Source: GCA-2733415 sp965178635 (GTDB lineage: Bacteria > Bacteroidota > Bacteroidia > Flavobacteriales > Flavobacteriaceae). From it: a DNA stretch of 64,000 nucleotides. Positions 1-8,059 of the stretch are shown here, piece by piece. The stretch spans positions 1 to 64,000 of the forward strand of contig CBCXVT010000005.1 of the NCBI GenBank assembly GCA_965178635.1. Direction: 5' to 3'. The position numbers were made by a program, and so were the translations under genes. Under the pieces are notes generated by a model. It saw only the letters and a program-made list of their open reading frames with translations. It was not told where the DNA came from and ran no database searches. Positions within the stretch are counted from its first letter, which is position 1; the number at the start of each line of letters is the position of its first letter.

Positions 1-348
1 TTCTAATAATTGTGGAGAAATTTTTTGATCTCTATCTACGACATATTTAGAAATGCTATATGCATGATCTGCCATACGTTCTAAGTCGAAATTTATTTTT
101 CGAATTGCCATAATAAAACGCAAATCGATTGCAACTGGATTGTACAAGGCTAAAAACTTCTCACAGTTTTTCTCAATACGTAAATCTAAAGCATTAACAC
201 GTGTTTCTGTATGTATAACCTCTTCGGCTAAATCACTATCATGATTTAAAAATGCCTCAGTAGCTTTTGCCAACTGACTGGTGCAAATTACTAACATTTC
301 AGCTCCAGATTCGTTTAATAAGTTTCTTTGATATTCTGCGTTTGCCAT
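1..348 (-). CDS. phoU: PhoU phosphate-signalling regulator (partial, C-terminus outside window)
   Basis: The reverse strand from 348 encodes 116 residues beginning MANAEYQRNLLNES and running off the left edge without a stop. It matches the first PhoU helical repeat, with ALDLRIEKNCE, a DLRFVMAIRKIN-like helix and LERMADHA; the last two are the conserved metal-binding motif region of PhoU. PhoU is a cytoplasmic protein that couples the Pst transporter to the PhoR/PhoB two-component system and represses the Pho regulon when phosphate is plentiful. It follows pstB by 37 bases on the same strand, the usual last position of a pst operon. The second repeat is not visible. The identification rests on both sequence and context. 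Confidence 0.93.
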   Translation of the reverse strand, partial: MANAEYQRNLLNESGAEMLVICTSQLAKATEAFLNHDSDLAEEVIHTETRVNALDLRIEKNCEKFLALYNPVAIDLRFIMAIRKINFDLERMADHAYSISKYVVDRDQKISPQLLE

Positions 349-385
349 AATTTTCTTTTTAAAATTTGCTAACTAAGTATGTTGT

Positions 386-1198
386 TTATCCGAAACGCCC
401 TGTGATATAATTCTCAGTTTGTTGCTTTTCTGGATTTGTAAATATGGTTTTTGTCTTATTGTATTCAATCAATTCACCTAAATAGAAAAATGCTGTATAA
501 TCACTAATTCTACTTGCTTGTTGCATGTTGTGAGTGACAATAACAATAGTGTATTTTTCTTTTAATTTGAATATTAATTCTTCAACTTTTGCTGTAGAAA
601 TCGGATCTAACGCAGAAGTTGGTTCGTCCATTAAAATAATTGAAGGTTGTACCGCTAAAGTACGAGCAATACATAAACGTTGTTGTTGCCCTCCAGATAA
701 TGCTAAAGCAGATTTTTTCAAATCGTCTTTTACTTCATCCCATAAAGCCACTTGCTTTAAGCAATCAATAACACGTTCTTCAATTAGTTTTTTGTCTGTA
801 ATTCCTTGAATTTTTAAACCATAAGCAACGTTTTCAAAAATTGATTTAGGAAATGGATTAGGTTTTTGGAATACCATTCCTATTTCTTTACGCAACTCTT
901 CAACGTTTACTTTTTTCTTATAAATGTTATTACCGTTAACTTTAATTTTTCCTTCCATTTTGAAGCCTTCCACATAATCATTCATTCGGTTGAATAAACG
1001 TAAAAATGTCGATTTTCCACACCCAGAAGGGCCAATGAAAGCGGTAACGGTATTTGGCTTAATGCTCATGTCAATACCTTTTATAGCATTGAAATCTTCA
1101 TACCAAACTTTTACATCTTTAACTTCTATTTTTGCCTTCTTTTTTAAAGAAGGATCTATTATGTTGTCTAACGGAATTTGTGTAGTTACTGTTTCCAT
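386..1198 (-). CDS. pstB: Phosphate ABC transporter ATP-binding protein PstB
   Basis: This is the cytoplasmic ATPase of the high-affinity phosphate importer PstSCAB. I start it at 1198 (METVTTQIP), two bases after the pstA stop, giving 270 residues; a longer reading frame would run back into pstA. Walker A is GPSGCGKST at residues 56-64, the ABC signature LSGGQQQR is at 167-174, and Walker B with the catalytic glutamate (IILMDEP) is at 187-193. The switch histidine is in VTHNMQQ, the PstB-typical form. The length is normal for the family. It is tightly packed between pstA and phoU and is presumably translated from the same message. Confidence 0.97.
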   Translation of the reverse strand: METVTTQIPLDNIIDPSLKKKAKIEVKDVKVWYEDFNAIKGIDMSIKPNTVTAFIGPSGCGKSTFLRLFNRMNDYVEGFKMEGKIKVNGNNIYKKKVNVEELRKEIGMVFQKPNPFPKSIFENVAYGLKIQGITDKKLIEERVIDCLKQVALWDEVKDDLKKSALALSGGQQQRLCIARTLAVQPSIILMDEPTSALDPISTAKVEELIFKLKEKYTIVIVTHNMQQASRISDYTAFFYLGELIEYNKTKTIFTNPEKQQTENYITGRFG

Positions 1199-1200
1199 AG

Positions 1201-2055
1201 TTATTTTAATTTCTTTTGCCATTTGTTTCTGAAGTAAACGGCTATACCATTCATAAAGAAGGTAATTAATAATAAGATGATAATTGCCGCAGCAGCGTTT
1301 TCTATAAAGCCATGTTGTGGTCTTGAAATCCAATTGAATATTTGTATTGGTAATACAGAAAATTCATCCATCGGACTTTCTGGTGCAAATGGTACGTAAG
1401 CCAATGCTCCAACAACAATTAATGGTGCGGTTTCACCAACAGCTCTTGATAAGGCTAAAATTACACCAGTTAAGATTCCACCAGATGAAGCTGGTAAAAC
1501 TTGATTCCATATGGTTTGCCATTTTGAAGCGCCAAGTGCATAAGAGGCATCTTTAATAGATTTCGGAACTGCTTTAATTGCTTCACGAGTTGCCACAATT
1601 ATTATTGGAAGAATTAATAATGATAGCGTTAAACTTCCGGCCAATACACTTGCTCCAAGCCCCATGATTCTTACAAAAACTTCCAATCCTAAAAGTCCGT
1701 AAATAATTGAAGGTACACCTGCTAAATTTGAAATATTAATTTCTAAAATGGCTGAAAACCTATTTTTATTACTGTATTCTTCTAAGTAGACACCTGCGGC
1801 TACACCTACAGGAAAAGCAATTAATGTTGTTAGGAACAAAATCCAGATACTTCCCATTAAAGCGGTGTAAATCCCTGCTTTTTCTGCTTTACGTGATGGT
1901 AAATCTGTAATGAAATCCCAATCAATTCTCATTATTCCATCAATAAGAATATCGCCAATAAAAACTGCTAAAAGTATTAAGCCGAATAATGTACAACTGA
2001 TACCCCAAACTTTAAAGATCTGATCTTTAAGTCTGTTTTTTTGAATATTATTCAT
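1201..2055 (-). CDS. pstA: Phosphate ABC transporter permease PstA
   Basis: Inner-membrane permease of the phosphate importer, 284 residues with about six hydrophobic helices. The cytoplasmic EAA-type coupling loop reads EAIKAVPKSIKDASYALGASKWQT, which is shown here only by its key residues EA...G, and is followed by SRAVGETAPLIVVGA, a strongly conserved PstA/PstC motif. It overlaps the end of pstC by 8 bases, a sign of translational coupling, and pstB starts two bases after its stop. It pairs with PstC to form the channel. It is called PstA rather than PstC because of its position next to pstB and the GETAPLI motif typical of PstA. Confidence 0.95.
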   Translation of the reverse strand: MNNIQKNRLKDQIFKVWGISCTLFGLILLAVFIGDILIDGIMRIDWDFITDLPSRKAEKAGIYTALMGSIWILFLTTLIAFPVGVAAGVYLEEYSNKNRFSAILEINISNLAGVPSIIYGLLGLEVFVRIMGLGASVLAGSLTLSLLILPIIIVATREAIKAVPKSIKDASYALGASKWQTIWNQVLPASSGGILTGVILALSRAVGETAPLIVVGALAYVPFAPESPMDEFSVLPIQIFNWISRPQHGFIENAAAAIIILLLITFFMNGIAVYFRNKWQKKLK

Positions 2056-2926
2056 AGCGCTCTTGGTATTTTTTTCTAATTCTGTAACTCAATGTGTTTA
2101 ATAAGAATGTAAACACGAATAAAGTAATTCCTGCTGCAAATATGGTTCTGTATTCCACTGATCCATGTTCTACATCACCTAAACTTACTTGTACAATATA
2201 TGCAGTTATAGTTTCTACAGGCACAGTAGGGTCTAGTGTTAAACGTGGTTGCTGACCCGCGGCAACTGCAACAATCATAGTTTCACCAATTGCTCTCGAT
2301 ATCGCTAGAATGATAGAAACGATAATACCAGATGATGCGGCAGGAACAACTACTTTAAAAGCAGTTTGTAACTTTGTTGCTCCCATACCAAACGATGCTT
2401 CTCTTAAAGCATTTGGTACAGCGTGTAAAGCATCTTCACTAATTGATGAGATGTAAGGGATTATCATTATTCCCATAACAAATCCTGCAGATAATGAATT
2501 GAATCCGGATAAGCCAGGAATGATTTGTTGTAAAAATGGTGTAACAACTATTAGAGCAAAAAAACCATACACTACAGTAGGCACTGCGGCTAACAATTCT
2601 AATAGAGGTTTTACAGTTTTCCTGAAGCTTTTTGGTGCATACTCACTTAAGTAAATACTTATTGAAAGTCCAATTGGTAAAGCTACAGATATAGCAATAA
2701 ATGATGTTAGTAATGTACCTGAAAGCAGCGGAAGTATTCCGTAATGTTTATCCGTAAACAATGGCGTCCATTGCGTGTCGGTTAAGAAATCTAATATTGA
2801 AACTTTACTAAAAAATTGAACAGCCTCAATAGCTAACACTAAAACAATACCAATGGTGACAGCAATTGTAATTAGTGCACTTGATAAGAGTGATTTCTCA
2901 ATTACAAGTTCTTTTATTTTACGCAT
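2048..2926 (-). CDS. pstC: Phosphate ABC transporter permease PstC
   Basis: Second inner-membrane permease of the phosphate importer, 292 residues, about six transmembrane helices. The EAA loop (ALREASFGMGATKLQT) and the motif SRAIGETMIVAVAAG are characteristic of PstC. It starts 64 bases downstream of the pstS stop. That spacer holds a strong hairpin (2946-2971) that may reduce transcription into the permease genes. The 3' end overlaps pstA by 8 bases. Length and hydrophobic pattern are normal for the family. Confidence 0.96.
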   Translation of the reverse strand: MRKIKELVIEKSLLSSALITIAVTIGIVLVLAIEAVQFFSKVSILDFLTDTQWTPLFTDKHYGILPLLSGTLLTSFIAISVALPIGLSISIYLSEYAPKSFRKTVKPLLELLAAVPTVVYGFFALIVVTPFLQQIIPGLSGFNSLSAGFVMGIMIIPYISSISEDALHAVPNALREASFGMGATKLQTAFKVVVPAASSGIIVSIILAISRAIGETMIVAVAAGQQPRLTLDPTVPVETITAYIVQVSLGDVEHGSVEYRTIFAAGITLFVFTFLLNTLSYRIRKKYQERYE

Positions 2927-2945
2927 GTTATGTTGTAAAAAAGGA

Positions 2946-2971
2946 AATCAGGTAGTACAAACTACCTGATT
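2946..2971 (-). promoter_or_regulatory. Intra-operon hairpin between pstS and pstC (possible attenuator)
   Basis: A perfect 11-base-pair stem (arm AATCAGGTAGT) with a four-base loop lies between the pstS stop and the pstC start. On the minus strand the stem is followed by TTCCTTTTTT, so it resembles a leaky intrinsic terminator or an mRNA-stabilising 3' end. Binding-protein genes are commonly expressed in excess over their permeases through such structures. That role here is inference. Confidence 0.6.
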
Positions 2972-2990
2972 GTCCAGATTAAACTTCTGC

Positions 2991-3947
2991 TTATTTGTTA
3001 CTTTCAACAAAAGTTTTAAAGCTTTCTTTCTGTGCAGCGTATTTGTCTGCTGGTAAAGGAATGTATCCAACATCTTTAGATAATTCACCTGCATTTTCAA
3101 TGTAGAAGTTTACAAACTCAACAGCTTCTGTAGATTTTACTGAAGTACTGTTTACATATACAAATAGAGGTCTTGATAATGGTTTGTATGTTCCGTTCTT
3201 TACCGTTTCTAAAGATGGTTTAACAACTTCTTCACCATTATGAACTCCAATTAAAGATAATTTGTCTTTGTTTTCAGCATAGTATGCTAATCCGAAAAAC
3301 CCTAATGCATATTTATCTCCAGCAATTCCTTGTACTAATACATGATCATCTTCACTAGCAGTATAGTCACCTCTAGTTCCTACTTTCTTTCCGCAGATTG
3401 CTTCTGCAAAATAATCGTAAGTTCCTGAAGCTGTACCAGGTCCGAATAAGTGAATTTCTTCATTTGGCCATTCTGGACGAATTTGGTTCCATTTCATAAT
3501 AGTTCCTTGAGCAGTTGGTTCCCAAATTTTCTTTAATTCCTCAACAGTAAAAGAGTCTACCCAGTCATTTGCAGGGTTTACAGTTACTGCTAAACCATCA
3601 TAAGCTACTTCTAACTCTAAGTATTTAATGTTGTTAGCTTTACAAGCTGCTTGTTCTTTTGATTTTATCGGACGAGAAGCATTAGATAAGTTCGTTTCTC
3701 CTCTTGAGAATTTTTTAAATCCTCCACCAGTTCCTGAAACTCCTACAGTTACTTTCACTCTTGGCTCAACAGTTCTAAATTCTTCGGCAACAGCCTCAGT
3801 AATCGGAAATACTGTACTTGATCCGTCAACTTTAATTGTACCAGATAATTGAGTTGATGTTTCTTTAGAAGTAGTGTTGTCTTCTTTCTTCTTACCACAA
3901 GCTACTATTAATACAGCAGCTGTTAACATGATTGCAATTTTTTTCAT
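2991..3947 (-). CDS. pstS: Phosphate-binding lipoprotein PstS
   Basis: Periplasmic substrate-binding component of the phosphate importer, 318 residues. The N-terminus is a lipoprotein signal with lipobox LIVAC, giving lipidation at Cys17, so the protein is membrane-anchored. Phosphate-binding motifs are visible: GSSTVFPI (about residues 42-49) and VSGTGGGFKKF, plus FGPGTASGTYDYF, which is a classic PstS ligand loop. It is the first gene after a well-formed upstream regulatory array (3992-4052) and is separated from the porin gene by a terminator at 4080-4103. It therefore probably has its own phosphate-controlled promoter driving pstSCAB-phoU. Confidence 0.97.
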   Translation of the reverse strand: MKKIAIMLTAAVLIVACGKKKEDNTTSKETSTQLSGTIKVDGSSTVFPITEAVAEEFRTVEPRVKVTVGVSGTGGGFKKFSRGETNLSNASRPIKSKEQAACKANNIKYLELEVAYDGLAVTVNPANDWVDSFTVEELKKIWEPTAQGTIMKWNQIRPEWPNEEIHLFGPGTASGTYDYFAEAICGKKVGTRGDYTASEDDHVLVQGIAGDKYALGFFGLAYYAENKDKLSLIGVHNGEEVVKPSLETVKNGTYKPLSRPLFVYVNSTSVKSTEAVEFVNFYIENAGELSKDVGYIPLPADKYAAQKESFKTFVESNK

Positions 3948-3974
3948 CTTTGTTATTTCTTTTTTTTTGCACTA

Positions 3975-4052
3975 CAAATAAAAGACCTTAGTGTTATCGA
4001 AATGTTGCTTAAAGATTAAGGCTAAGTTGTTATAGTGTTACCTAAATGTTAA
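3975..4052 (-). promoter_or_regulatory. Candidate PHO-box array and promoter of pstS
   Basis: On the plus strand the half-sites TGTTAT (3992), TGTTGC (4003), TGTTAC (4036) and TGTTAA (4047) are all in one 11-bp register; the intervening register positions 4014 and 4025 carry weaker matches (GATTAA, AGTTGT). Read toward pstS these are TTAACA-type repeats. The nearest starts 17 bases upstream of TATTTG (3975-3980), a -7-like element. Direct repeats with 11-bp period are the form of PhoB/PhoP binding sites in other phyla; the assignment here is inference. Confidence 0.55.
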
Positions 4053-4079
4053 GTAGGTTTAATCACTTTTTTAAATTAA

Positions 4080-4103
4080 AAAAGAGCCCAATTGGGCTCT
4101 TTT
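4080..4103 (-). terminator. Intrinsic terminator downstream of the porin gene
   Basis: A perfect 24-base palindrome (arm AAAAGAGCCCAA) with flanking T/A tracts, located just after the porin stop at 4126. It separates porin transcription from the pst operon. Confidence 0.85.
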
Positions 4104-4125
4104 AAATGCTATAATATAAGTTGGT

Positions 4126-5310
4126 TTAGAAATGTATATCGAATTGTAAACGGTATTCTAATCCCCCAGATTCAAGTCCAGTATCATCTGAATAAGAAAT
4201 ATCAGATTGCACTTTTAATTTGTGACCAGCTAAAAATTTAGAAACACCTAAAGTGTAGTAGTTAGTAGAAAAACCTGCACCATTAAATTTAACGTTAGTG
4301 TAACGACCAGCAACTTCCCAGTTAGATTTACATAAGTAACCAATTTGAGTGTTTATAGAGTTTCCTTTCTTTACAGATCCAGCAGCATTTTCATTTGTGT
4401 CTCTGTTTGCGTATTCTCCCATAAAAGAAAGCCCTTTGTACTTAAACATAGCATCTACAAAAACAGTAGATACATTTGCCATGTCAAACCCTTCAGGTTT
4501 CGCAATGTTTTCCATATAACTTCCTTGACTTCCTTTGTCTTTTACGGCTTTGTCATTAAAGTTGTAAGTTGCACCTAAAGAGAATTTAGGTGTCTGCTCT
4601 CTTTTTAAATCACTCCCAGAGTAATCTCCTTTTCCAGTAAACTTACCAAATGGTAATATTTCAACTCTAGCTGTGTATTGGTGACCTCCTAAATTTCCAG
4701 TAGTTACATTTCTTCCTTCTCCTTGAGAGATTGAAAACATATCTCTCACTAAAAATTTCCCTCCTAAATTAAAATGATGTCTAATTTGTAATCCCATATC
4801 ACGGTCAATATTGAAATTACTATTTAATTTTGAACGATCAACAAACTGTAGGTTTCCTGAAGAAATTACACGCTCTCTGTTTCCAGGTAATTTAGTCTGT
4901 CCAGCCCATAAACTGAAGTTTTTATAGAAATTCCATTTTACAACGGCATCTAAAATATATCTAGGAGCATTGTTAGTGTATTCAGATGCGCCACCAATAT
5001 CTCTGTTAGATAGACCTAATTCAAGCTTATAAGTTAATTTTGGGCTAAATGCGAAACCACCAAATTTTAAACGTGCTCTTCTAACTAGAAATGAACTTTC
5101 TGCTTTTTCAAAATCACCATTACCGTTTATGTCCCAAGCATTTGTTGCTAAAAATTGCATTCTAGCACCAACTTTCATAGTCCAAGTACTGTCTTTTCCT
5201 ACTAAGTTGAATAATCCTTTTCCGAACTTAGGGCTTGGAGTTTCTTGAGCTATAGCTGTTAATCCAATTAATAAAAATGCAACGAATGCATAGTTTTTGA
5301 AATTCTTCAT
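4126..5310 (-). CDS. Phosphate-selective outer-membrane porin (OprO/OprP-like)
   Basis: A 394-residue outer-membrane beta-barrel with a cleavable signal peptide (MKNFKNYAFVAFLLIGL, then TAIAQ). The mature part is rich in alternating aromatic/polar strands and contains the family-typical run RRARLKFGGFAFSPKLTYK and ends in a C-terminal aromatic residue (QFDIHF), a barrel-assembly signal. OprP/OprO trimers carry phosphate or polyphosphate across the outer membrane. Its place directly upstream of pstS on the same strand, and the PHO-box-like repeats at its own start, fit a role as the outer-membrane entry for phosphate. Substrate specificity cannot be read from the sequence. Confidence 0.88.
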   Translation of the reverse strand: MKNFKNYAFVAFLLIGLTAIAQETPSPKFGKGLFNLVGKDSTWTMKVGARMQFLATNAWDINGNGDFEKAESSFLVRRARLKFGGFAFSPKLTYKLELGLSNRDIGGASEYTNNAPRYILDAVVKWNFYKNFSLWAGQTKLPGNRERVISSGNLQFVDRSKLNSNFNIDRDMGLQIRHHFNLGGKFLVRDMFSISQGEGRNVTTGNLGGHQYTARVEILPFGKFTGKGDYSGSDLKREQTPKFSLGATYNFNDKAVKDKGSQGSYMENIAKPEGFDMANVSTVFVDAMFKYKGLSFMGEYANRDTNENAAGSVKKGNSINTQIGYLCKSNWEVAGRYTNVKFNGAGFSTNYYTLGVSKFLAGHKLKVQSDISYSDDTGLESGGLEYRLQFDIHF

Positions 5311-5340
5311 TTTGTTGTGTCTTAATTATTTTTTGCGATG

Positions 5341-5374
5341 CAAATAACCGTAGTCAATGTTAACTCATTGTTAA
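5341..5374 (-). promoter_or_regulatory. Candidate PHO box and -7 element of the porin gene
   Basis: Two direct repeats, TTAACAATGAG and TTAACATTGAC on the minus strand (5353-5374), are spaced exactly 11 bp. The proximal copy starts 17 bases upstream of TATTTG (5341-5346), the same geometry as at pstS. Confidence 0.55.
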
Positions 5375-5546
5375 GAACAGGTAAATAAATAAATAAGTTT
5401 GAACAAATAGATGATTCATTTGAAATGATATAAAACTGTTTATTCGATTATAATTAACCTAAAGCTTTTCTATACTATTTATGTGAAGCAGAATTCATTC
5501 TTGCAAAACTTTAATGTAATAATCACAACAGTTTAAAATTTAGTGA

Positions 5547-5577
5547 TTTTTTAATTCATGTCTAAAGTGTAATTTTG
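5547..5577 (+). promoter_or_regulatory. Candidate promoter of the first SulP gene
   Basis: The intergenic stretch 5375-5673 contains a perfect Bacteroidota -7 element TAATTTTG at 5570-5577 with a T-rich -33 region (TTTT at 5547-5550) 19 bases upstream. This would give a 5' leader of about 90 bases. No terminator or other conserved element was seen in the rest of the gap. Confidence 0.45.
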
Positions 5578-5673
5578 TGAATAGATAGAAAGATAAAATA
5601 CGATTTATATGATTGCTGTAAGTAAATTAATGTTAACTTAAAGGGTTTGAATAATTAATGAAAATAAAACAAA

Positions 5674-7506
5674 ATGAATAAACTATTTAATTTTAAGCAT
5701 ATTAAAGGCGATTTATTTGGAGGTATAACTGCTGGTATTGTAGCACTGCCATTAGCTTTAGCTTTTGGAGTAAGTTCAGGATTAGGCCCTAGTGCGGGGC
5801 TTTACGGAGCTATTTTTGTAAGTTTTTTTGCGGCGTTATTTGGAGGAACTAACACTCAAATTTCAGGACCTACTGCACCAATGACTGCAGTAAGTATGGT
5901 TGTTATTGCAGGAATGATTGCAACATTTGATGGCGATGTAACTAAAGCTATGCCAGCCATATTAACCGTGTTTTTATTAGCGGGATTTATGCAAGTAGGT
6001 CTTGGGTTTCTTGGCTTAGGAAAATATATAAAATATATTCCATATCCAGTTGTATCTGGTTTCATGACTGCTATTGGAGTTATCATTCTAGTAACCCAAG
6101 TTTTACCTTCAATAGGGTATTACCCTAAAGAAGACGATGCATTTGTTGAGCAGTTTAAACCTCAAGCAGAAGAAATTATGTTAGATAATATCTTAAAAGA
6201 AGAAGCGGGAGAAGGTATTTTGGTTTTAGAAGATTTTAAAGAAACTATTAAAAGGGCTGAAAAGACTACTCAAGATCAGATTTTAAAAGAATCTCAAATT
6301 TTAGCAAATTCTAATGCTTCAGGAGTGTTAGGGACTTTAAAAATATTGCCTCGTGCATTACAACACGTTAATTGGTTAGAGTTGTTACTAGCTTTAGGTA
6401 CTATTATAATCATATTCGGTTTCAAGAAAATCACCACAAAAGTACCAAGTACATTGGTAGCTTTATTGGTCATGTCTGGTATTGCTGTTGGGTTTGGGTT
6501 GGATTATAGACCAATACAAGAAATACCAAGCGGATTACCATTGCCAAATTTTGAAATTTTTACGGCGTTTAAATTAAACAGTATTACTCCGTATGTATTT
6601 ACGGCATTAACCTTAGCGCTTTTAGGAGCGATAGATTCGTTGTTGACATCAGTAGTAGCAGATAATATGACTAAAACCAAGCACAAACCAAATAAAGAGT
6701 TAATTGGGCAAGGTATTGGAAATAGTATTGGAGCATTGTTTGGAGGTATCCCTGGTGCTGGAGCAACAATAAGAACAGTTGTAAATATTAATGCTGGAGG
6801 AAAAACAAGACTTTCTGGGATGATAGCAGGATTAATGTTACTTATTATATTATTGGCATTAGGACCAATTGCCTCAAAAATACCAGCTGCAGTTTTGGCG
6901 GGTATTTTGGTGACTGTAGGAATTGGGGTTATGGATTATAAGGGGCTGAAAGCCATACCATATATGCCGAAGCCAGAAGTAATGATCATGTTAGTAGTTT
7001 TAGTATTGTCTTCAGTATGGAATTTGGTTTATGCCGTAGGAATTGGACTAGTTATTGCGTCATTAATGTTTATGAAAAAAATGGGCGACCTTACGGCAGA
7101 ACGCTCAGATGTAAAATCATTAAAAAACGAAAAGTCATGGTCAGATGAAATTGATTTCCCTGAGCATTTAAAAAATGAAATTTTTATCAAGCACATAAAA
7201 GGGCCGCTATTTTTTGGTTCTACAAGTGATTTTCAGGCGCTGTCAAAGCAAATACCCGAAAGCGCTTCAACAATTATTATTAGAATGAGTAGAATGGCAT
7301 ATATTGATCAATCTGGTTTATATGCCATGGAAGATGTGTTAGTTGATTTATCTAAAAGCGGGAAAAAGATAATAATGGTTGGAATTTTAAAACAACCTAA
7401 GTATATGTTGGAACGTATTGATATTATACCAGACTTAGTGTCAAAAGATCATTTGTTTGAAAATTTCAAAGAGTGTTTAACTTGGATTAAAAAAGAGTAT
7501 AAATAA
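5674..7506 (+). CDS. SulP family anion transporter with STAS domain
   Basis: A 610-residue inner-membrane transporter. The N-terminal motif GDLFGGITAGIVALPLALAFG and the later ISGPTAPMTA are signatures of the SulP/SLC26 family. About 12 transmembrane segments are followed by a C-terminal cytoplasmic STAS domain (from about residue 505, with YIDQSGLYAMEDV in the phosphorylation-site loop position). A hydrophilic, acidic insert of about 60 residues (around 145-210) interrupts the membrane domain. SulP proteins move sulfate, bicarbonate, chloride or other anions. It opens a four-gene plus-strand cluster ending in a carbonic anhydrase, which favours bicarbonate over sulfate. That is inference from context; no sulfur-assimilation gene is nearby. 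Confidence 0.92.
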   Translation: MNKLFNFKHIKGDLFGGITAGIVALPLALAFGVSSGLGPSAGLYGAIFVSFFAALFGGTNTQISGPTAPMTAVSMVVIAGMIATFDGDVTKAMPAILTVFLLAGFMQVGLGFLGLGKYIKYIPYPVVSGFMTAIGVIILVTQVLPSIGYYPKEDDAFVEQFKPQAEEIMLDNILKEEAGEGILVLEDFKETIKRAEKTTQDQILKESQILANSNASGVLGTLKILPRALQHVNWLELLLALGTIIIIFGFKKITTKVPSTLVALLVMSGIAVGFGLDYRPIQEIPSGLPLPNFEIFTAFKLNSITPYVFTALTLALLGAIDSLLTSVVADNMTKTKHKPNKELIGQGIGNSIGALFGGIPGAGATIRTVVNINAGGKTRLSGMIAGLMLLIILLALGPIASKIPAAVLAGILVTVGIGVMDYKGLKAIPYMPKPEVMIMLVVLVLSSVWNLVYAVGIGLVIASLMFMKKMGDLTAERSDVKSLKNEKSWSDEIDFPEHLKNEIFIKHIKGPLFFGSTSDFQALSKQIPESASTIIIRMSRMAYIDQSGLYAMEDVLVDLSKSGKKIIMVGILKQPKYMLERIDIIPDLVSKDHLFENFKECLTWIKKEYK

Positions 7507-7623
7507 CATTACTTAAAGCTTTATTAGCTTAATGATGGTCTGCAAAATGTATTATTGAAGTTGTAGGCCATCATAATAAAGGACTTATTTTATAGTTTAT
7601 TTAACAGGAAACAATAAATTTTA

Positions 7624-7989
7624 TTGATTGTTTCTGCTATATTTGAAAAAATTTTCAAAAAAATAGTGCTTAGGTCTTTAACTATCATATTACTTTCTTT
7701 TGTATTAACTGTATCAATTTTGACGCCGTCAATGATATCGTTAATGAATACGTCTAACAGTATTCTTGTTGAAAGCTCTAATGATGAGGAAAAAGATACT
7801 AATGAAGAGAATGAAAAAGAAGAGGCAGATAATGAAGAAAATGAGAAGAATAAAAAAGAATTTTTTCTTTCATCATTAATCAATTCAAATTTTCACGATG
7901 CAACTTCAACAATAATAGTTTGTTTTGTTGAAATAACGTCTTCATATTCTTTAGAAATTCAATTACCACCACCAGAATACAACATATAA
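7624..7989 (+). CDS. Small single-pass membrane protein of unknown function between two SulP genes
   Basis: A 121-residue reading frame with no ATG start before residue 37; the likely start is TTG at 7624 because the frame is closed by a stop at 7615-7617. The N-terminal half has one membrane segment (LRSLTIILLSFVLTVSIL, about 17-34). Then comes a very acidic stretch rich in Glu/Asp/Asn (about 48-80) and a short tail ending LPPPEYNI. The same layout, a helix, an acidic linker and a terminal LPPPE motif, occurs in small flavobacterial proteins, so I take it as a real gene. It sits 117 bases after one SulP gene and 70 before the next. Function unknown; an accessory subunit of the transporters is possible. 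Confidence 0.65.
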   Translation: MIVSAIFEKIFKKIVLRSLTIILLSFVLTVSILTPSMISLMNTSNSILVESSNDEEKDTNEENEKEEADNEENEKNKKEFFLSSLINSNFHDATSTIIVCFVEITSSYSLEIQLPPPEYNI

Positions 7990-8059
7990 TTTACCGTTTT
8001 ATTATTTTTTTTATAAACGTTTTCATTTTAATTAATGAGAGTATTAGTAACAGTATTTT

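Noticed and set aside
386..1333. 315-residue version of PstB with an N-terminal extension
   Set aside because: The extra residues lie inside pstA; the 270-residue form starting at 1198 has the normal PstB length and start.
7531..7580. ATGATGG/CCATCAT inverted repeat after the first SulP gene
   Set aside because: Long loop and no T run; too weak to call a terminator.
7590..7883. Minus-strand Ser/Phe-rich frame opposite the small SulP-cluster protein
   Set aside because: It mirrors the Glu/Asp/Asn codons of the plus-strand protein; low-complexity Ser/Phe is the usual sign of a shadow.
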